Shown: positions 12,570-27,090 of the stretch, piece after piece
Layout: every line of letters starts with the position of its first letter
How positions within the stretch are numbered: position 1 is the stretch's first letter
NCBI RefSeq assembly: GCF_027596085.1
Contig: NC_072467.1
Location: 4,161,861 to 4,225,860, forward strand
Direction: 5' to 3'
From: Anoplopoma fimbria
Taxonomy: Eukaryota; Chordata; Actinopteri; Perciformes; Anoplopomatidae
Length of the DNA stretch: 64,000 bases
Notes under the pieces: model-generated
Told to the model about the DNA's origin: nothing
Databases searched by the model: none
What the model saw: only the letters and a program-made list of their open reading frames with translations
Made by a program: the position numbers and the translations under genes

Positions 12570-14567
12570 TCAGATTTGGGTCTCTTGAACCTTCTCCTTG
12601 CCGTGAGTAGTCTTAATGACGTAGGGATCAGCAATGGTGCTGATGTGGCTGTGGTGCTGTCTGACTGAGCGATGAAGAGAGTTGTTCTGGGTCCAGTGGG
12701 CTCCATAGCCCCCTTGGCGGGATGAGGAGGTGGACACGTACCCAGGCTTAAAGGTGTTGCTGTTGTGTTCCACTAATGTAGGCAGTACCAACACTGTGTC
12801 ACCAGAGCCACTAGATCCAGAGGTGGGTGGTGGAACGGGAGGAACTTCTTCCTCCAACTGTATGATTTCCATGGTCCTGACTGCTGCCACTGTGCTCCTC
12901 TGTTGATGCCGCTTACGCAATTTATAGAATGCTATCAACATGGCCGCTGCCAGCAAGGTAACAGCAACAAAACAGCCAATGATGATTTTTGTGGTTTTCA
13001 TCACCTCATCCAGGCTGGCGGCTGGCGCACTAGGGATTCTGGCAGTTGGGATTGACACCTGCCTTGGAGTCTGAGTGTTTTGGAACAGCACAGTGGGTGT
13101 GGAGATGAAGACAGGCTGAAAGACAGAGGGCGAGGCAGGGATAGTAGGCTTGGGTTTAGGGGTCTCCTCCACTGTGGGCTCTAAAACTTCCACTGTCACA
13201 GTGGTAAAATAGGACAGATTAGACGTGTTGAGTTCAGCATTGCTGACGTTTAGGTAGGCCGATGCGTTGGAATTTCCCGCCATGTTGCTGACCATGCAGG
13301 TGTAGACTCCTGTGTCTGACGGGAGAACGTTGGAGAAGTTGAGTGTCCCGTCGTTAAGGACAGATATCCGTGGGTGAGCCGAGCCATGGCTCAATACAGT
13401 GCCATTGGGGAGAAGCCATCGGACTGAGCTCATCGCAGCTGTGCGACACTTTAGTTCTGCCACCCGCGCTGCAGAGATGTTCAGATCTCTAGGAGCATCA
13501 AGTATGAATGGTGCTGAACATTGAAAGGTGGTCTGATCAACTTCCACCAAGTATCGTCCCCTCATGTGGATTGGGGTGTGGCAGCGTCCGCAGCAGGTGG
13601 AATTTGTGGGAATGTATTCTCTGAGCCACCAGGAGAGCCACACTACATCACAGTCACATCGCCAAGGGTTGTGGTGCAGGTGTAGCTCCACCAGGTACTG
13701 AAGAGGGGTGAAGAGGTTATGGGGGAGGGATGACAGGTTATTATGGGCTAAATTCAGCTCCACCAAGGCTGTGATGTCATCGAATGCATTCCTCTCGATG
13801 GTAGTGATGGCAGAGTTCATAATCCACAGTTTACGTAGATTTTTAAGCCCACGAAAGGCCCCAGGCTTCAGTTCAGGGAAAACATTCTCTGATATTTCTA
13901 GCTCCTCCAGTCCCAACAGTGGTGAAAGATTAGGAAACTCCCTCAGGTTGCACATCCCCAAGTTGAGATACTTGAGGTTTTGAAGCCCCTCAAATGCCCC
14001 ATCAGAAATGTACTCCAACTTCCTCAGTTCTCCCAAGTCCAGTCTCATGAGGGAGGGGACACGGTTGAAGGCATAAGAGGGGATGCTCTCAATGGGATTG
14101 TTTCTTAGCCACAACTCTCTCAACTTTGACAGGTACTCAAAAGCTCCACTGGGTATAACTGTCAGTCTGTTGTCAAACAGCTCCAGGGTATTGAGGCTGG
14201 TGAGGCCATTGAAGGCCCCCACCTCAATCTGCCTGATAGCATTTCTGCCCAACTGCAGTACCTCCAGGTGATGCAGGTGCCTGAAGGTATCTGCTTGTAT
14301 CGTCTCTATGCTGTTTTCCATCAGGTTCAGGTACCTGGTATTGGCTGGGATGTTCGGGGGAACCCTAACCAGGCTTCGGCGGGTACACACTACCTTGCTG
14401 AGCTGGTTAGTGCAGGAGCACACACCTGGGCAGTTCTGTGGGTTAGCCGAGCCCAACGCAGGGCCTGTGGACTGGCACATACTGAGAGCAGGCACCATAA
14501 GGGAGAGCACGGCGAGCAGGGCTGCGTTCCAGGTAGGCTGCACACTAACCTGGCCCAGAGGACTCAT
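12570..14567 (-). CDS. lrrc4: Netrin-G ligand 2 (leucine-rich repeat-containing 4), intact single-exon coding sequence
   Basis: This encodes a type I postsynaptic adhesion protein; the family binds netrin-G2 in trans and PSD-95-type PDZ proteins inside the cell. Seen in the 665 residues: hydrophobic signal peptide (about 12-31); LRRNT cap with Cys46, 50, 52 and 61; about nine leucine-rich repeats (76-300); LRRCT cap with Cys304, 306, 325, 326, 329 and 350; one C2-type Ig domain (about 353-443) with Cys374, Cys424 and the DTGVYTC motif; a Pro/Thr-rich stalk (462-518); one membrane span (about 528-548) followed by KLRKRHQQR; and a cytoplasmic tail with a proline-rich patch (575-582), ending ETQI, a class I PDZ ligand. 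Several N-glycosylation sequons (such as N322, N363, N388) lie in the ectodomain. The start is firm: TAA and TGA lie in frame 13-18 bases upstream, and position -3 is A. Segments such as LNLMENSIETIQADTFRHLHH and ISVLNDGTLNFS match LRRC4 better than LRRC4B or LRRC4C. Length is normal and there are no breaks. Teleosts carry lrrc4 duplicates, and I cannot say which copy this is. Confidence 0.96.
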   Translation of the reverse strand: MSPLGQVSVQPTWNAALLAVLSLMVPALSMCQSTGPALGSANPQNCPGVCSCTNQLSKVVCTRRSLVRVPPNIPANTRYLNLMENSIETIQADTFRHLHHLEVLQLGRNAIRQIEVGAFNGLTSLNTLELFDNRLTVIPSGAFEYLSKLRELWLRNNPIESIPSYAFNRVPSLMRLDLGELRKLEYISDGAFEGLQNLKYLNLGMCNLREFPNLSPLLGLEELEISENVFPELKPGAFRGLKNLRKLWIMNSAITTIERNAFDDITALVELNLAHNNLSSLPHNLFTPLQYLVELHLHHNPWRCDCDVVWLSWWLREYIPTNSTCCGRCHTPIHMRGRYLVEVDQTTFQCSAPFILDAPRDLNISAARVAELKCRTAAMSSVRWLLPNGTVLSHGSAHPRISVLNDGTLNFSNVLPSDTGVYTCMVSNMAGNSNASAYLNVSNAELNTSNLSYFTTVTVEVLEPTVEETPKPKPTIPASPSVFQPVFISTPTVLFQNTQTPRQVSIPTARIPSAPAASLDEVMKTTKIIIGCFVAVTLLAAAMLIAFYKLRKRHQQRSTVAAVRTMEIIQLEEEVPPVPPPTSGSSGSGDTVLVLPTLVEHNSNTFKPGYVSTSSSRQGGYGAHWTQNNSLHRSVRQHHSHISTIADPYVIKTTHGKEKVQETQI

Positions 14568-14701
14568 GGTGTGGAGGGCTCATTATTCTGCATGGTGGGG
14601 GGAGACGGCACACACCAGAGGACAGACCACCCTAGCCTGGCTGGAGCAACTCAAGGCTCCCAAGTTCCATCGACAGTGCAGGGTGATGCTACATCAAAAT
14701 T

Positions 14702-14742
14702 GGTGTGTGTGTGTGTGTTGAGAGAGAGAGAGGGGGGGGGGG
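14702..14742 (+). repeat. Compound (TG)n(GA)n(G)n tract
   Basis: About nine TG units, then GA units, then a run of 11 G. It lies inside the possible 5' leader intron of lrrc4. Confidence 0.85.
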
Positions 14743-15616
14743 AGACAGAGTGTGAGAGATTAATACAAGAGACGTAGCAGAGGAAAAGCAGTGCAGCAAT
14801 GTATGAAAAAGATTGAACAGTATCAGTGACGTACCTCATTAGTTTGGAAGTGGTCCTTTTTGCCTCTTTCCAAATGTTAAAAGCAACAGTCATTCATCAC
14901 GTTCATTTATAATTTCCTTCCATGGAAAGACATCACATGTTGTTTTCTTGTTTCCCCTCTCTGAAAAAATGAGGTGGCCCTCTATTAGCCAGGGGTACAA
15001 AATGGCTCCTGGTATTAAAGACTGAAAGCAGCATGAAAAGCACTCACAAGCAGAGGTAAGGCCATGAAGGCTTGGCGGGTGCGGGGATCCCTTCTGCCCC
15101 CTCTAACTGCCCCCTGCCAGGCTGCAGACTCCAACATGCAGCTCCACTCTGGATAAATCACAATGATCCATAACGCAGTGAAACACGACAGAGGAGGAGA
15201 AGAGAAGTGACCAAGTGAAATAAATAAAAATCCCCCAGTCCTGTTGGCTCCTGATACATGTGCTGGCTCGTCGGCTGGTCGCCTGTTTGGTGGAGACCTC
15301 CCTCACTGTGACTTTGCCAAGGGCTAGTCGGTCGCTGATTAGCCCCGTTGTGACAGAGACTGAGAGACAGAAAAAGGCTGAAGAACTCCCGGCACAGTCA
15401 TCCCCCCTCTCCTCTCCTCCTCTGTGCTCCTTTTGCTTCCTCCCACCGTGGACTGGCCCTGGTCAGAGCAGCTGCAGGCTGCCGTGTGCACAGTTAGCAG
15501 TAATCCGTCTATTCCTCCTGGGGGGAGGGGGGTTGGGGGTGGTGGGAGAGATGGTGGCGCTGGGTGGGGGGTGGAGAAGGAGATGCGCTGCACTGTTGGA
15601 GCTTCGCAAAAGGCTG

Positions 15617-15933
15617 TCAGAAGAGAGAGAGAGAGACAGTGAGAGAGAGAGAGAGCACTCTTGTCCTCTTCTGCAATGAGAGAATAGAGAGAGCGATGAC
15701 GCTGGGAGGATGTGTGTGAAAGTGGGCTCCGTGTCTGTATCCAAAAACAGAGAAAGGTATTGAGGATTGTTCCCTCCACAAGCTGTTTGTCCCCTGGTCG
15801 GTCTCCTGCAGTGCTCCTCAGCTTGCTCATTTGTTAGTTTTTTCTCCAGGGTTGAGGTAGTAAGTTGTGGCAGTTGGCCATGTGTGTGGCTGTCAGACTT
15901 GCGGCTGGCTGGTGGACTACTGCAGTAGCCAGA

Positions 15934-15964
<31 letters not shown>

Positions 15965-16107
15965 GGAAAGAGAGACAGAAAGAGCGAGATTGAGAGAAGA
16001 GAGAGAGAGAGAGAACCAGTGACAGATCAAGAGCAAGAGAAAGATTGAGTGTGCAAAAGGAAAGAGAGAGTGTGAGAGAGAGAGAGAGATAGATGAAGAG
16101 GAGGAGG
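15617..16107 (+). repeat. Compound (GA)n purine-rich block
   Basis: Three (GA)n tracts (about 15621-15656, 15931-16014 and 16062-16107) are interspersed with purine-rich imperfect repeats. On the lrrc4 strand they are CT-rich. They produce several spurious low-complexity open frames on both strands. Their place upstream of lrrc4 makes them part of its probable leader or promoter. Confidence 0.85.
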
Positions 16108-17300
16108 CACGCGAGCGCTCAGGCAGCCCACCGTCACAGGAGCAGCAGGAGCAGCATTCTAATCCACATCTCCTCTTCTTGTTTATTCTCCAATCTCTCT
16201 CTTTTCTCTATTCCCCCCCTCGGTGTCGGTGTTGCAGGCAGCTAAGATGCTCGCTCTGCCCCCTCCCTTTGTCCTTCAGTGGGAACGTGAATGTACTGCT
16301 GACGCACTCCTCTCAGCTGCTCAGCCAGCCTCAGAGCAGTGCATTGGTTTGATGCAGTGTTCCTGTGTATTAACACATTCAACTTCCCCTCCTCCCGTAT
16401 CCCTCCGTCTCCCTCCCCTCACTGTAACTATCTTCTCCTCTCTTACTCTGTCTCTCTCTCTCTCTTTCTGTCTAGTTTCTCACATGCTCCGTCTGTCACA
16501 GTCTTTCTTTACTCTCCCGCTCTTGATCACTTTACCTGTGCCGATCCTCCCCTCTGTGTTGCTTGCCTAACCTATTGCTAAAATGGAAAGCCTCCCACTC
16601 CAGTGTATCATACAGAGACAAGAGGTCAGACTTTCCAGAGTGGTTTTGTGATGCGTCTCTCTGTCTCGTGAGCGCAGCAGTGCGCCAGTTTTTTTTTCCA
16701 GTGGAGATGCAGCTTGCTGCTTATCCTCACCTCTTTGTAAGGCACATGTTTGGTGAGTGTTTCCCTCATGCATTATAACCATGAGTGACCAACAGACAGA
16801 ATTGTTTGTTGTAACTAATGTTCTTATTGTATCAGTTGTTGGGGTTTTATTATGTGTGTATGTGAGTGTTTTGGTGGTGGTGGTGGGGGGGGATGTCTGT
16901 GACATCATAGAGGACTGAAATGCTGACTGTGCTTCTCTGTGTCTGCTGGGCAGTCTTCTCTTCAGGGAGGATAAAGATGAAAGAGCTTGCGCACAGAGAG
17001 ACGAGAGAGAAAGACGGTGAGATAGAGGGAAAGAGACTTACCGAGAGAGTGGGGGAGAGAGATGGGGCCGGGTAGGAGGAGATATATCCACATCCTTGGT
17101 GAAATAGGGGGAAAGGAACCTATAGAAGGAAGAGAGGAATGAGATAAATAGGGACAGAGAAGGAGGATGAGGGAGACAGATGAGGAAACACGCTGCATAG
17201 TAGCCTCCTCAGTGAAATGGCTCAGAAAGGCAGAGAAAGAGAAGGTTGAGGAGTAGGAGTGAGGAGTAGGAGGAGTGTTGATAGTGTTGGATTAAGCATC

Positions 17301-20300
17301 ATTTGAATGCAGGAGAAGCAGCCTCCCTCTCTGCCTTTGGTTAACGACCACATCCTCTCCCTCTTCTCCTCCCCCCTCCTCTCTCCAGCTACATATATAT
17401 TTGCTATCAGGGTTGCGGTCTATTGAAAGAAAAAAAATAGCACACTGACAGTAATAAACGTGCCACTGTCAATTCCCATTTTAAATCCAATTCATGAAAA
17501 GAATAGTACATGACTGGAATTTTGCATTCCACTAAAGACGGTATTGAAAAATTCATGCTCCATGTCCACATTGGACCATAAAGAGGATGAAGTGAAACTG
17601 AAGCTAATTTAAATGGATGCAAGGTACAGTTTACAGAAGTAGCGCATAAGGACTAAAGCACTTAATGCCCTGTATGTGATCCCTTGTTTGTGTTAACATA
17701 TATGAATATGAATAAAATATACTACTGAATAAATGATAATGCTCAGTATTATCTTCTGAATAACTCTAAATAAAGTAGTAAAGAATGTTTACATATCTCT
17801 TTGCATTTTACTTACAACAATCCTGCTGAATTCATGTCACCAGACAAACACTTGTTCGAAAACTAAAGTAACATGGACATAAAGTGCTTGGAAACCATAC
17901 AGAAGAATATCAAAATGATTGTCTTTTGACCTTCAGCCTATAAAATTGATTGAGAGAATGGATTCCAGCCCTAATATGCTTTTTTATTGTATTGTTTGAA
18001 GTTTAGAGTAATGCATTGCAGCATGGCTTTGCAATAATGATGGTTATTTGAAATGTATTATTTTGTATTTTGCTATCAACCCAAAATAATGAGGAGTTAC
18101 AGGGATGGACAGGACTGATGCCATCGTAAAAAAACACCATTTGGAATAAATAAAAACTACCTTTGCACTTAAGATAAATGTTGTGTAAGGGTTATGGGTT
18201 TAAATTAAGGAAGAATGCCGACTGACCTTCATTGCCCTTCAGTTTTTAAGAGAAATACCATTGTGTGAGCCACAAAGAGAATGACTGAAAATAAATATGT
18301 CATGGTTTCTTTGATGCATCAAAGAGTGACTTTAAGACAGAGAAACAACAGTTGAAAAACAAGGATGTGTGAAAAAATAAACTCGCCCAACACTCAGGTT
18401 TTGAGAGGTAACACACCAGGTAGACAAGAAAAACATCCCTATTTCAGCTCATGTACCTATTCTATTCCAATTAGATATGGTGCTTTAGAGTGAGGAGTGG
18501 AGGAGAGGAAGAAGGAATGAGAGGAAGAGCATGAGGGGGAGGGTGAAGGCGATATAACTATTAGTTAAGGTGGTGCAGGCAGGGTTGGTCAGATAATTGA
18601 TGGCCATGGTTGTAGCTGCTGTGTTAATGCTATTACAGGGGCCATGAGCATGGAAAGGTCAGTTAGCACACTGAATATATGACGTTACCTCCCGCTGTCT
18701 TTATGGCTGTCTCTCTCTCTCTTCACCTCTCTTCATGCCTTTTTTTTTTCTCTGTCCCTTTTTTCTGTCTCATGGATCCATAGTAAAGAATATCAGCCAG
18801 AGCCTGTGTGTCCCAGTTCTCCTTTGAATGTGTGAGGGTGATGATTTATTGCCATGTGAAAATTAATATATAGTGTGTGGTAAATCATAAGGGGTTTTAT
18901 GGAATTACTCCGTAGTATGATATAGCATCTTGTTTTACAGTGTGTCAATTCCACAACATAAATAAATCTTTAGAATATGTCTTCCTATGTCATATATAAT
19001 GAGCTGGGTGGGTTATCTGTTTAGCTAATTTCTGCATATTTGTTTTTGTCACTGATCATGTAGTGTACCATAACACTTACTTCCACTTTCTTTCATCAAA
19101 ACAACACAGACGTGGCATGGTTATTATTCTGTTAATGGACAACATTAATTGCTTGACAAGCATAAAGAGCAGTCAGCTACTTTATTTTCATAAAAGCTGC
19201 ATGGTGTGTGCTGTTTTGTGCAATTTCTATTCACTTAAGCTCGAGTCAATTTTAAAACCATTTACTGTAAAAGCTGATCATAACCCATGCTGCTTAGTTT
19301 TCCCTTGAGGCACATTTTTTGTAGTTTAATGCAATGAATAGTGCAGTTGAACTTACTTCCCAAAGTGCTAAAAATCTAAATATATTCACGGCAATAAAAA
19401 ATGAAGAAACTACAGAACCTAAAAATATTAATAAAAGTTGAACAGATATGGACATGCCCACGGTAAATCATTTCATCAACTGTAATCTGACATAATTTTC
19501 ACCAAACAGAGCAACACACAGCACAGAAAATAATACAAACATATTTCAAAAATCCAAGCAACTCAATGAGTGCTTTTGTTACCTTCAGTACATGGTTGTT
19601 TAAAGTTAATCAGATCAAATGTGAAACTTTGCACTTTACTGTTCAATCCAATGGACCTGTTTAAAGCAGATTGTCCTTGTGGACGTGTCATGATGTGGTC
19701 TGATTATGTGGATTCAGTTGATCAAGCCTTTGATTTGTGACACTCAGTGTATCCCAAACCCTCTGCCCAACTTCAACAGCTGTCAAACTTAAAACTCACT
19801 CTGTTACTCTCTCATGCCGAGCTATGTTTACTTCCCTGGGAGAGTATCTTTTGGTCCTCAACATGCATTATAAATTGGCCCGAAAGAGGCAAAAATGACA
19901 AGACAATGAAGGCAGAGATAACTTTTAACTGCTGAGGGGTTGAGGGTGTGGGATAATACCACTTCTTGAGGGGGCCAGTGCTAAACATTTGTGGGCAAAA
20001 AGCAAGGTGATGTCGGAAAGAGTGAGACAGAAGTTGGTCACTGAGCGAGAGACATCCTGCCCTGCAAAGCTGCATCAGGGTTAGAGCGGAAATTGAATGT
20101 TGCAGGAACTTAAATCTACATGCTGATAAGAGTGTCTCTGTGTGTCCCAATTAGCTTAAATGTTAGCATCACTGAGGGTTCACGGTATCCTACCAATCGT
20201 CTGTGGTGACTGACGCTTTATTGGTCTGCTGCTCTCACAGTAGATGGCCCATCATTTACACATACAACTTAACCTTTTCTGACACTCTTACTGCTGAATG

Positions 20301-20390
20301 CTGAGTTCTGCAACAGCGTGATGACTGGTAGCAGCTGTTCTTCCTGAAGTGAGTGAGGGTTAAAAGCTGCAGACAGGAGTTGCTAGCTGA
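17301..20390. other. Non-coding, no gene seen
   Basis: AT-rich beyond the probable lrrc4 leader. It has a purine-rich piece at 18490-18550 and a T/C-rich stretch at 18700-18765. No gene recognised. Confidence 0.6.
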
Positions 20391-20500
20391 CCCCGTGGTC
20401 ACATATTCTATTGAGCCATAAGGGTCGAGACTCCCATAGGTAGAGAGTCATAGTGATACTGCCAGCTGCTGAAGCTAGCACTACCACAGTCACATTATGA
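20391..20500 (+). mobile_element. Diverged tRNA-derived SINE head, copy A
   Basis: It shares blocks with copy B at 21661-21775 in the same order and orientation: the B-box-like GGGTCGAGACTCC (20422-20434), then TACTGCCAGCTGC and a following GAAGCTAGCACTA-like segment. Alone it is weak. Its similarity to the better copy supports it as a decayed SINE. The 3' end is not defined. Confidence 0.45.
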
Positions 20501-21660
20501 CCAGCCACTCCTGACAATGATAATAGCACTCTAGCATCTATTCAGCAGCAGTGCAGGCAAAACAACATCTATTGCTTAGTTACTCTTGGTGACTGTCTCA
20601 CCAATGCAGCCTCACCCCGTTCTGTAGTTAGAACTGACGGATCTAATTAGCTGCTAGCATTAGCCATTACCTTGCCTTAGCAACTGCTCGATGTTGGCCC
20701 CTGTGGATCCCTCGCCACTCAGCCTGTGCTTAGTGTGGCAGGTCAGCAAAGTGCTGGAGCAGCATTTGGCCTGAGAATAGAAGAGTGGATGGTGTGAGTG
20801 TGGGAGAGAGGGAGAAAAAAGAGAGAGAGAGAGAGAGCGGACCGGTGGAAGCAGATCGATGTGGCCTGTATTCATTAACCCTCGCTCACGGCTCCCTTCC
20901 CTTCCCAATCACAACCCCGCCATTTTAGGACGGCAGGAGGTGATTTATTAGCTGTCCTGGCTCAGTCAGCACCATCGACCCACAGTCTGAGGAGAGTTGA
21001 CTCACACCAGGATATACCGATTGCCTCACTGTGGGCTGAACTCACTCAGTGATCCGACACCATTCAAAGTGGAACCATGCTGGAGAAAGCAGGATGATCA
21101 ACATACATTTACCAGCAGCAACAGCGTGTGGCGGGTATTGTTTTCACCCTGAGTGAGTCTATGTGTGTCATCAAGGTAAATAGACATGGAGACACTTACT
21201 GTAGCAGGAACGACCACAGAAGCAGTTTTGTGTAATTTGCCAGGTGTTATATGTCTGCCTGTCTGTGGTAAAATGATGTAAAAGCGATAGTGTCACAAGC
21301 GTGCAGGATTCCGTCATTAAACTCTACAGGTGTTTAATGGAGATCAAAATGAGCGTCTAAATCATAGATGGGTGCTGTCTCAGCAAAGGTGTCGGAAGTT
21401 TAGGAAGTGGGGAGTGGGCCATTGGCTCACAAACTTTACACCCATGGCCCCAATTTGGGGTTGCGGCTGATGTGATCCCATCGCAATATGGTCTCTATTT
21501 ATTTCTATTTGTAGACTTTAGCAGAAGGCAGGAGAGGAGGCTACAGGTAAAACAGCGGTTATTTATTTGATATGTGTCATCGTGAGGACAAGTTCCTTCC
21601 AATGAAAAGGAAGAACGCTCTTTCGTAGGTCAGTGTGAAGGCTGGTGACAGGCGTGGCTA
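20501..21660. other. Non-coding between two SINE-like copies
   Basis: Contains a short GA tract at 20818-20837. Composition is less AT-rich than the flanks. No gene recognised. Confidence 0.55.
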
Positions 21661-21775
21661 CATGGCCCAGTGGTCATGGGTCAAACTCACATGCCATTAA
21701 GCTGTGAGGGTCAAGACTCCCATATGCCAAGCTTCACAATGCTACTGCCAGCTGCAGAGGCTATAACTAACACTG
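21661..21775 (+). mobile_element. Diverged tRNA-derived SINE head, copy B
   Basis: It has an A-box-like TGGCCCAGTGG (21663-21673) and a B-box-like GGGTCAAGACTCC (21708-21720) at tRNA-like spacing. The downstream part matches copy A about 1.27 kb upstream. I could not assign it to a named family. Confidence 0.5.
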
Positions 21776-24723
<2,948 letters not shown>

Positions 24724-26787
24724 TTCTGTTTTCTAAGGAGATTCAAATTTGGGCAGTGGGAGACACTATTCCCCGCTGACATCAGATTGAGGAGGAAGTG
24801 GCTATATGCTTCTGAATATGATTGTAATAAAATGCTCTGTATGAACAGCCAGTTTGTGCCTTCTCTGCAGAGCAGTCAGCCACACGGCAGGCTCCATCCT
24901 GTCTCTCGAGGTCTAAGTACAGGTTTGGCTTATGGACTCTGTCAAGGCCAAATCTCATCCTATTACTTTCCATCCATTTGAGTCTGGGCAACTGCCAAGT
25001 ATGCCTGTGCTTGTAAACAACAAACAGCTTAAGTTGAATCACACAAGCCAAACTAAACCATGTATACGGATTTGATGTGATGCCTAAACTAGCAGTGACA
25101 TATTTGCCTGTGGCCAGCCTTCAGTCACCCGTCGTCACACTAAGTCGCTCTGTCATTGCTGTACCTCAACAATGACAGCATGAGCAGTGTGTTCTCAACA
25201 CAGATCATAGGGTTTGCAATGACAAGTGTAGAAGGCGCCTCTCTGCTGTGTGTGTATGTAGGTTTGTGTTTGTGTGTGTGTGAAGGTACACTAAATCCCC
25301 TAAACTGGAGCTTGTGACCCTCAGTAATAAATTTCCTTTGGCAGAGTGGTTCTGGAAATTCCCCCCAGGTGCCCCAGGGTTTCGTAGGGAGAAAAGTGTG
25401 GGGCAGCATTTTCTAAATTGAAGTCAATACCAATTGGCCATTTATCTACAAGCACCCTGATGCTAAGGGCATCTAAAGATGTATGTGTCCACAAACCCAC
25501 ACGTAGACACACATACACAGCGTTTTCTTTCCAGAAGCTGAAAAAATGATTTACACCCAACAATCATCTTAAAATGAAACTCATTTTCTTAATCCTCACT
25601 CATTCAAATATTGCCCATTCTCTTTAAGACTCCTATTGTATGTGGGCTTGTTTGTATCAAGCTCCCAGGCCCAAGTTTCTTAGGAAACAATAAGATTAAA
25701 CAATACAGAAACTAATTACTGCTCTTCACTCTTGAATTGCACAGACTATTGGAACAAGAGCAATAAAAGGGCACATTATCCATATAGCAGCAGTCAGCCT
25801 CCACGCGTCTTTGTACTCCATACATTCTAAAGATGTTGAGTCATCATGATGGAGCTCTATGCCTTTTCTTTCTCTCTCACTCTGTCTTATATTTGACAGT
25901 TTATGATGCAATCGGTTTACCTAGTCTGACTAATGCTGAATTTATGACAACATAATGTCTTATTGTCACAAGACACAATAGCATCCATGATAACAGCCTT
26001 CTTTGTCATGAGCAAAGATTTGTAATCTGATTTTGATTATTTGACTGACTGGACAGATCAACCAATCAAAATACTTTCTTATTTGGTTTATAAAAAAACA
26101 ATAAGTCTGCTTTTCCTTGGCTTTGCATTCATAGCAGGTTTAGAATGAATAAATTAATTGAACATTTTTTTTATAACAACCCAAATGTTTCTTTTAAGTC
26201 TCTTTCATTTCTTTCTTATTAAAATTATTCAACAAAATCCTTTGTTCTTGCACTCACTGTTGCTGAGGATTAAAAATATTTTATTGATTTTATGTGTTGA
26301 GTTTGTGGTAATTAGAAGGGAAGTTTTTGTTTTCGTGGCTTTAAAACAAAGGGATTAGTAGTCACACAAGGCATTCAGTCAATTAAATGCCAAAACACAG
26401 AGAGACCCATTGTAGCCACCTACTGTACACCAGAAAAGTGTGCACTTAAAATGCAAGGGGTTATGAGCTAGAAAAGAAAGCATGCTAAATTGAAAAATGT
26501 GAGAAAATGAAAATAAAGAGCCTTGATTGTTGTAGTAAATAAGAACATTAAGAAGATTAAAAGAAGGAACAAAGAGAACAGCAAGGACACTGTATTTCTC
26601 ATGGTCTCTTAAAATGACACGTGTTAATCTGATTTTGTTGTCTTGCATAGACATGGAACAGAGGCACTGCTGTTGAGTTCATTCCAGACTGTGAGAAGTA
26701 GCATTTGCATTATGGCAGCATACTGTGGTTCTTAGCACAATATTGCAGTGGAAACAGGTAGACTGTCATCATATAGTTTAAATGCAG
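24724..26787. other. Non-coding, no gene seen
   Basis: Only short open frames without family likeness. AT-rich from 26000 to 26360. Confidence 0.6.
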
Positions 26788-27090
26788 ACTACGGCTGTGG
26801 CGTAGTGGAGAGCAAGATAGTTCTCCAATCAGAGGGTCGGTGGTTCGATACCCGGCTTCGGCAGTCGATGTGTCCTTGGGCAAGACGCTTAACCCCAAGT
26901 TGCTCCCGAAGGCTTGCCATCGGTGTGGACTGGATGTTGCATGAATGTTAGTTAGAGTCTGATGGTGGCACCTTGCATGGTAGCCTGTCATCAGTGTGTG
27001 AATGGGTGAATGATATGTAATATACTACTGATTGTAAGTCGCTTTGGAGAAAAGCGTCTGCTAAATGACTGTAATGTAATGTAATGTAAC
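26788..27090 (+). mobile_element. tRNA-derived SINE with UnaL2-type tail, well preserved
   Basis: The head has an A box (TGGCGTAGTGG, 26798-26808) and a perfect B box (GGTTCGATACC, 26842-26852). A body follows containing GTGTCCTTGGGCAAGACGC and AAGTTGCTCCCGAAGGC. The 3' end carries GTCGCTTTGGAGAAAAGCGT and TGTAA-type repeats at about 27070-27089. This is the full layout of a teleost tRNA-SINE about 300 bases long. The tail predicts mobilisation by a UnaL2/L2-clade LINE. It is not a tRNA gene: the 3' half continues into the SINE body. Target-site duplications were not evident by eye. Confidence 0.85.

Larger units (their letters stand above)
14568..17300 (-). promoter_or_regulatory. lrrc4: Probable 5' leader and promoter region of lrrc4
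   Basis: This stretch lies directly upstream of the lrrc4 start on the minus strand. It is richer in G+C and much more strand-asymmetric than the rest of the window. It holds several purine tracts on the plus strand, which are CT tracts on the gene strand, an 11-base G run at 14732-14742, and CpG-containing pieces near 15050-15600 and 16100-16330. A consensus splice acceptor (CAG ending at 14588) and donor (GAG|GTACG, GT at 14834/14833) could bound a 247-base intron in the 5' leader. A second strong donor (GGTAAGT) starts at 17042/17041. No TATA box is obvious and no start site can be fixed. The placement is inference from position and composition. Confidence 0.45.

Noticed and set aside
13708..14777. 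Plus-strand open frames of 62-169 residues opposite lrrc4
   Set aside because: They are antisense shadows of the lrrc4 coding sequence, with no domain of their own.
15260..15830. Open frames of 72-163 residues on both strands
   Set aside because: Composition follows the GA/CT-rich DNA (Arg-Glu or Ser-Leu runs), with overlapping frames on both strands and no family likeness. The region is more likely lrrc4 leader.
26788..26865. tRNA gene candidate
   Set aside because: A and B boxes are present, but the sequence continues into a SINE body and tail and does not fold into an obvious cloverleaf acceptor stem.
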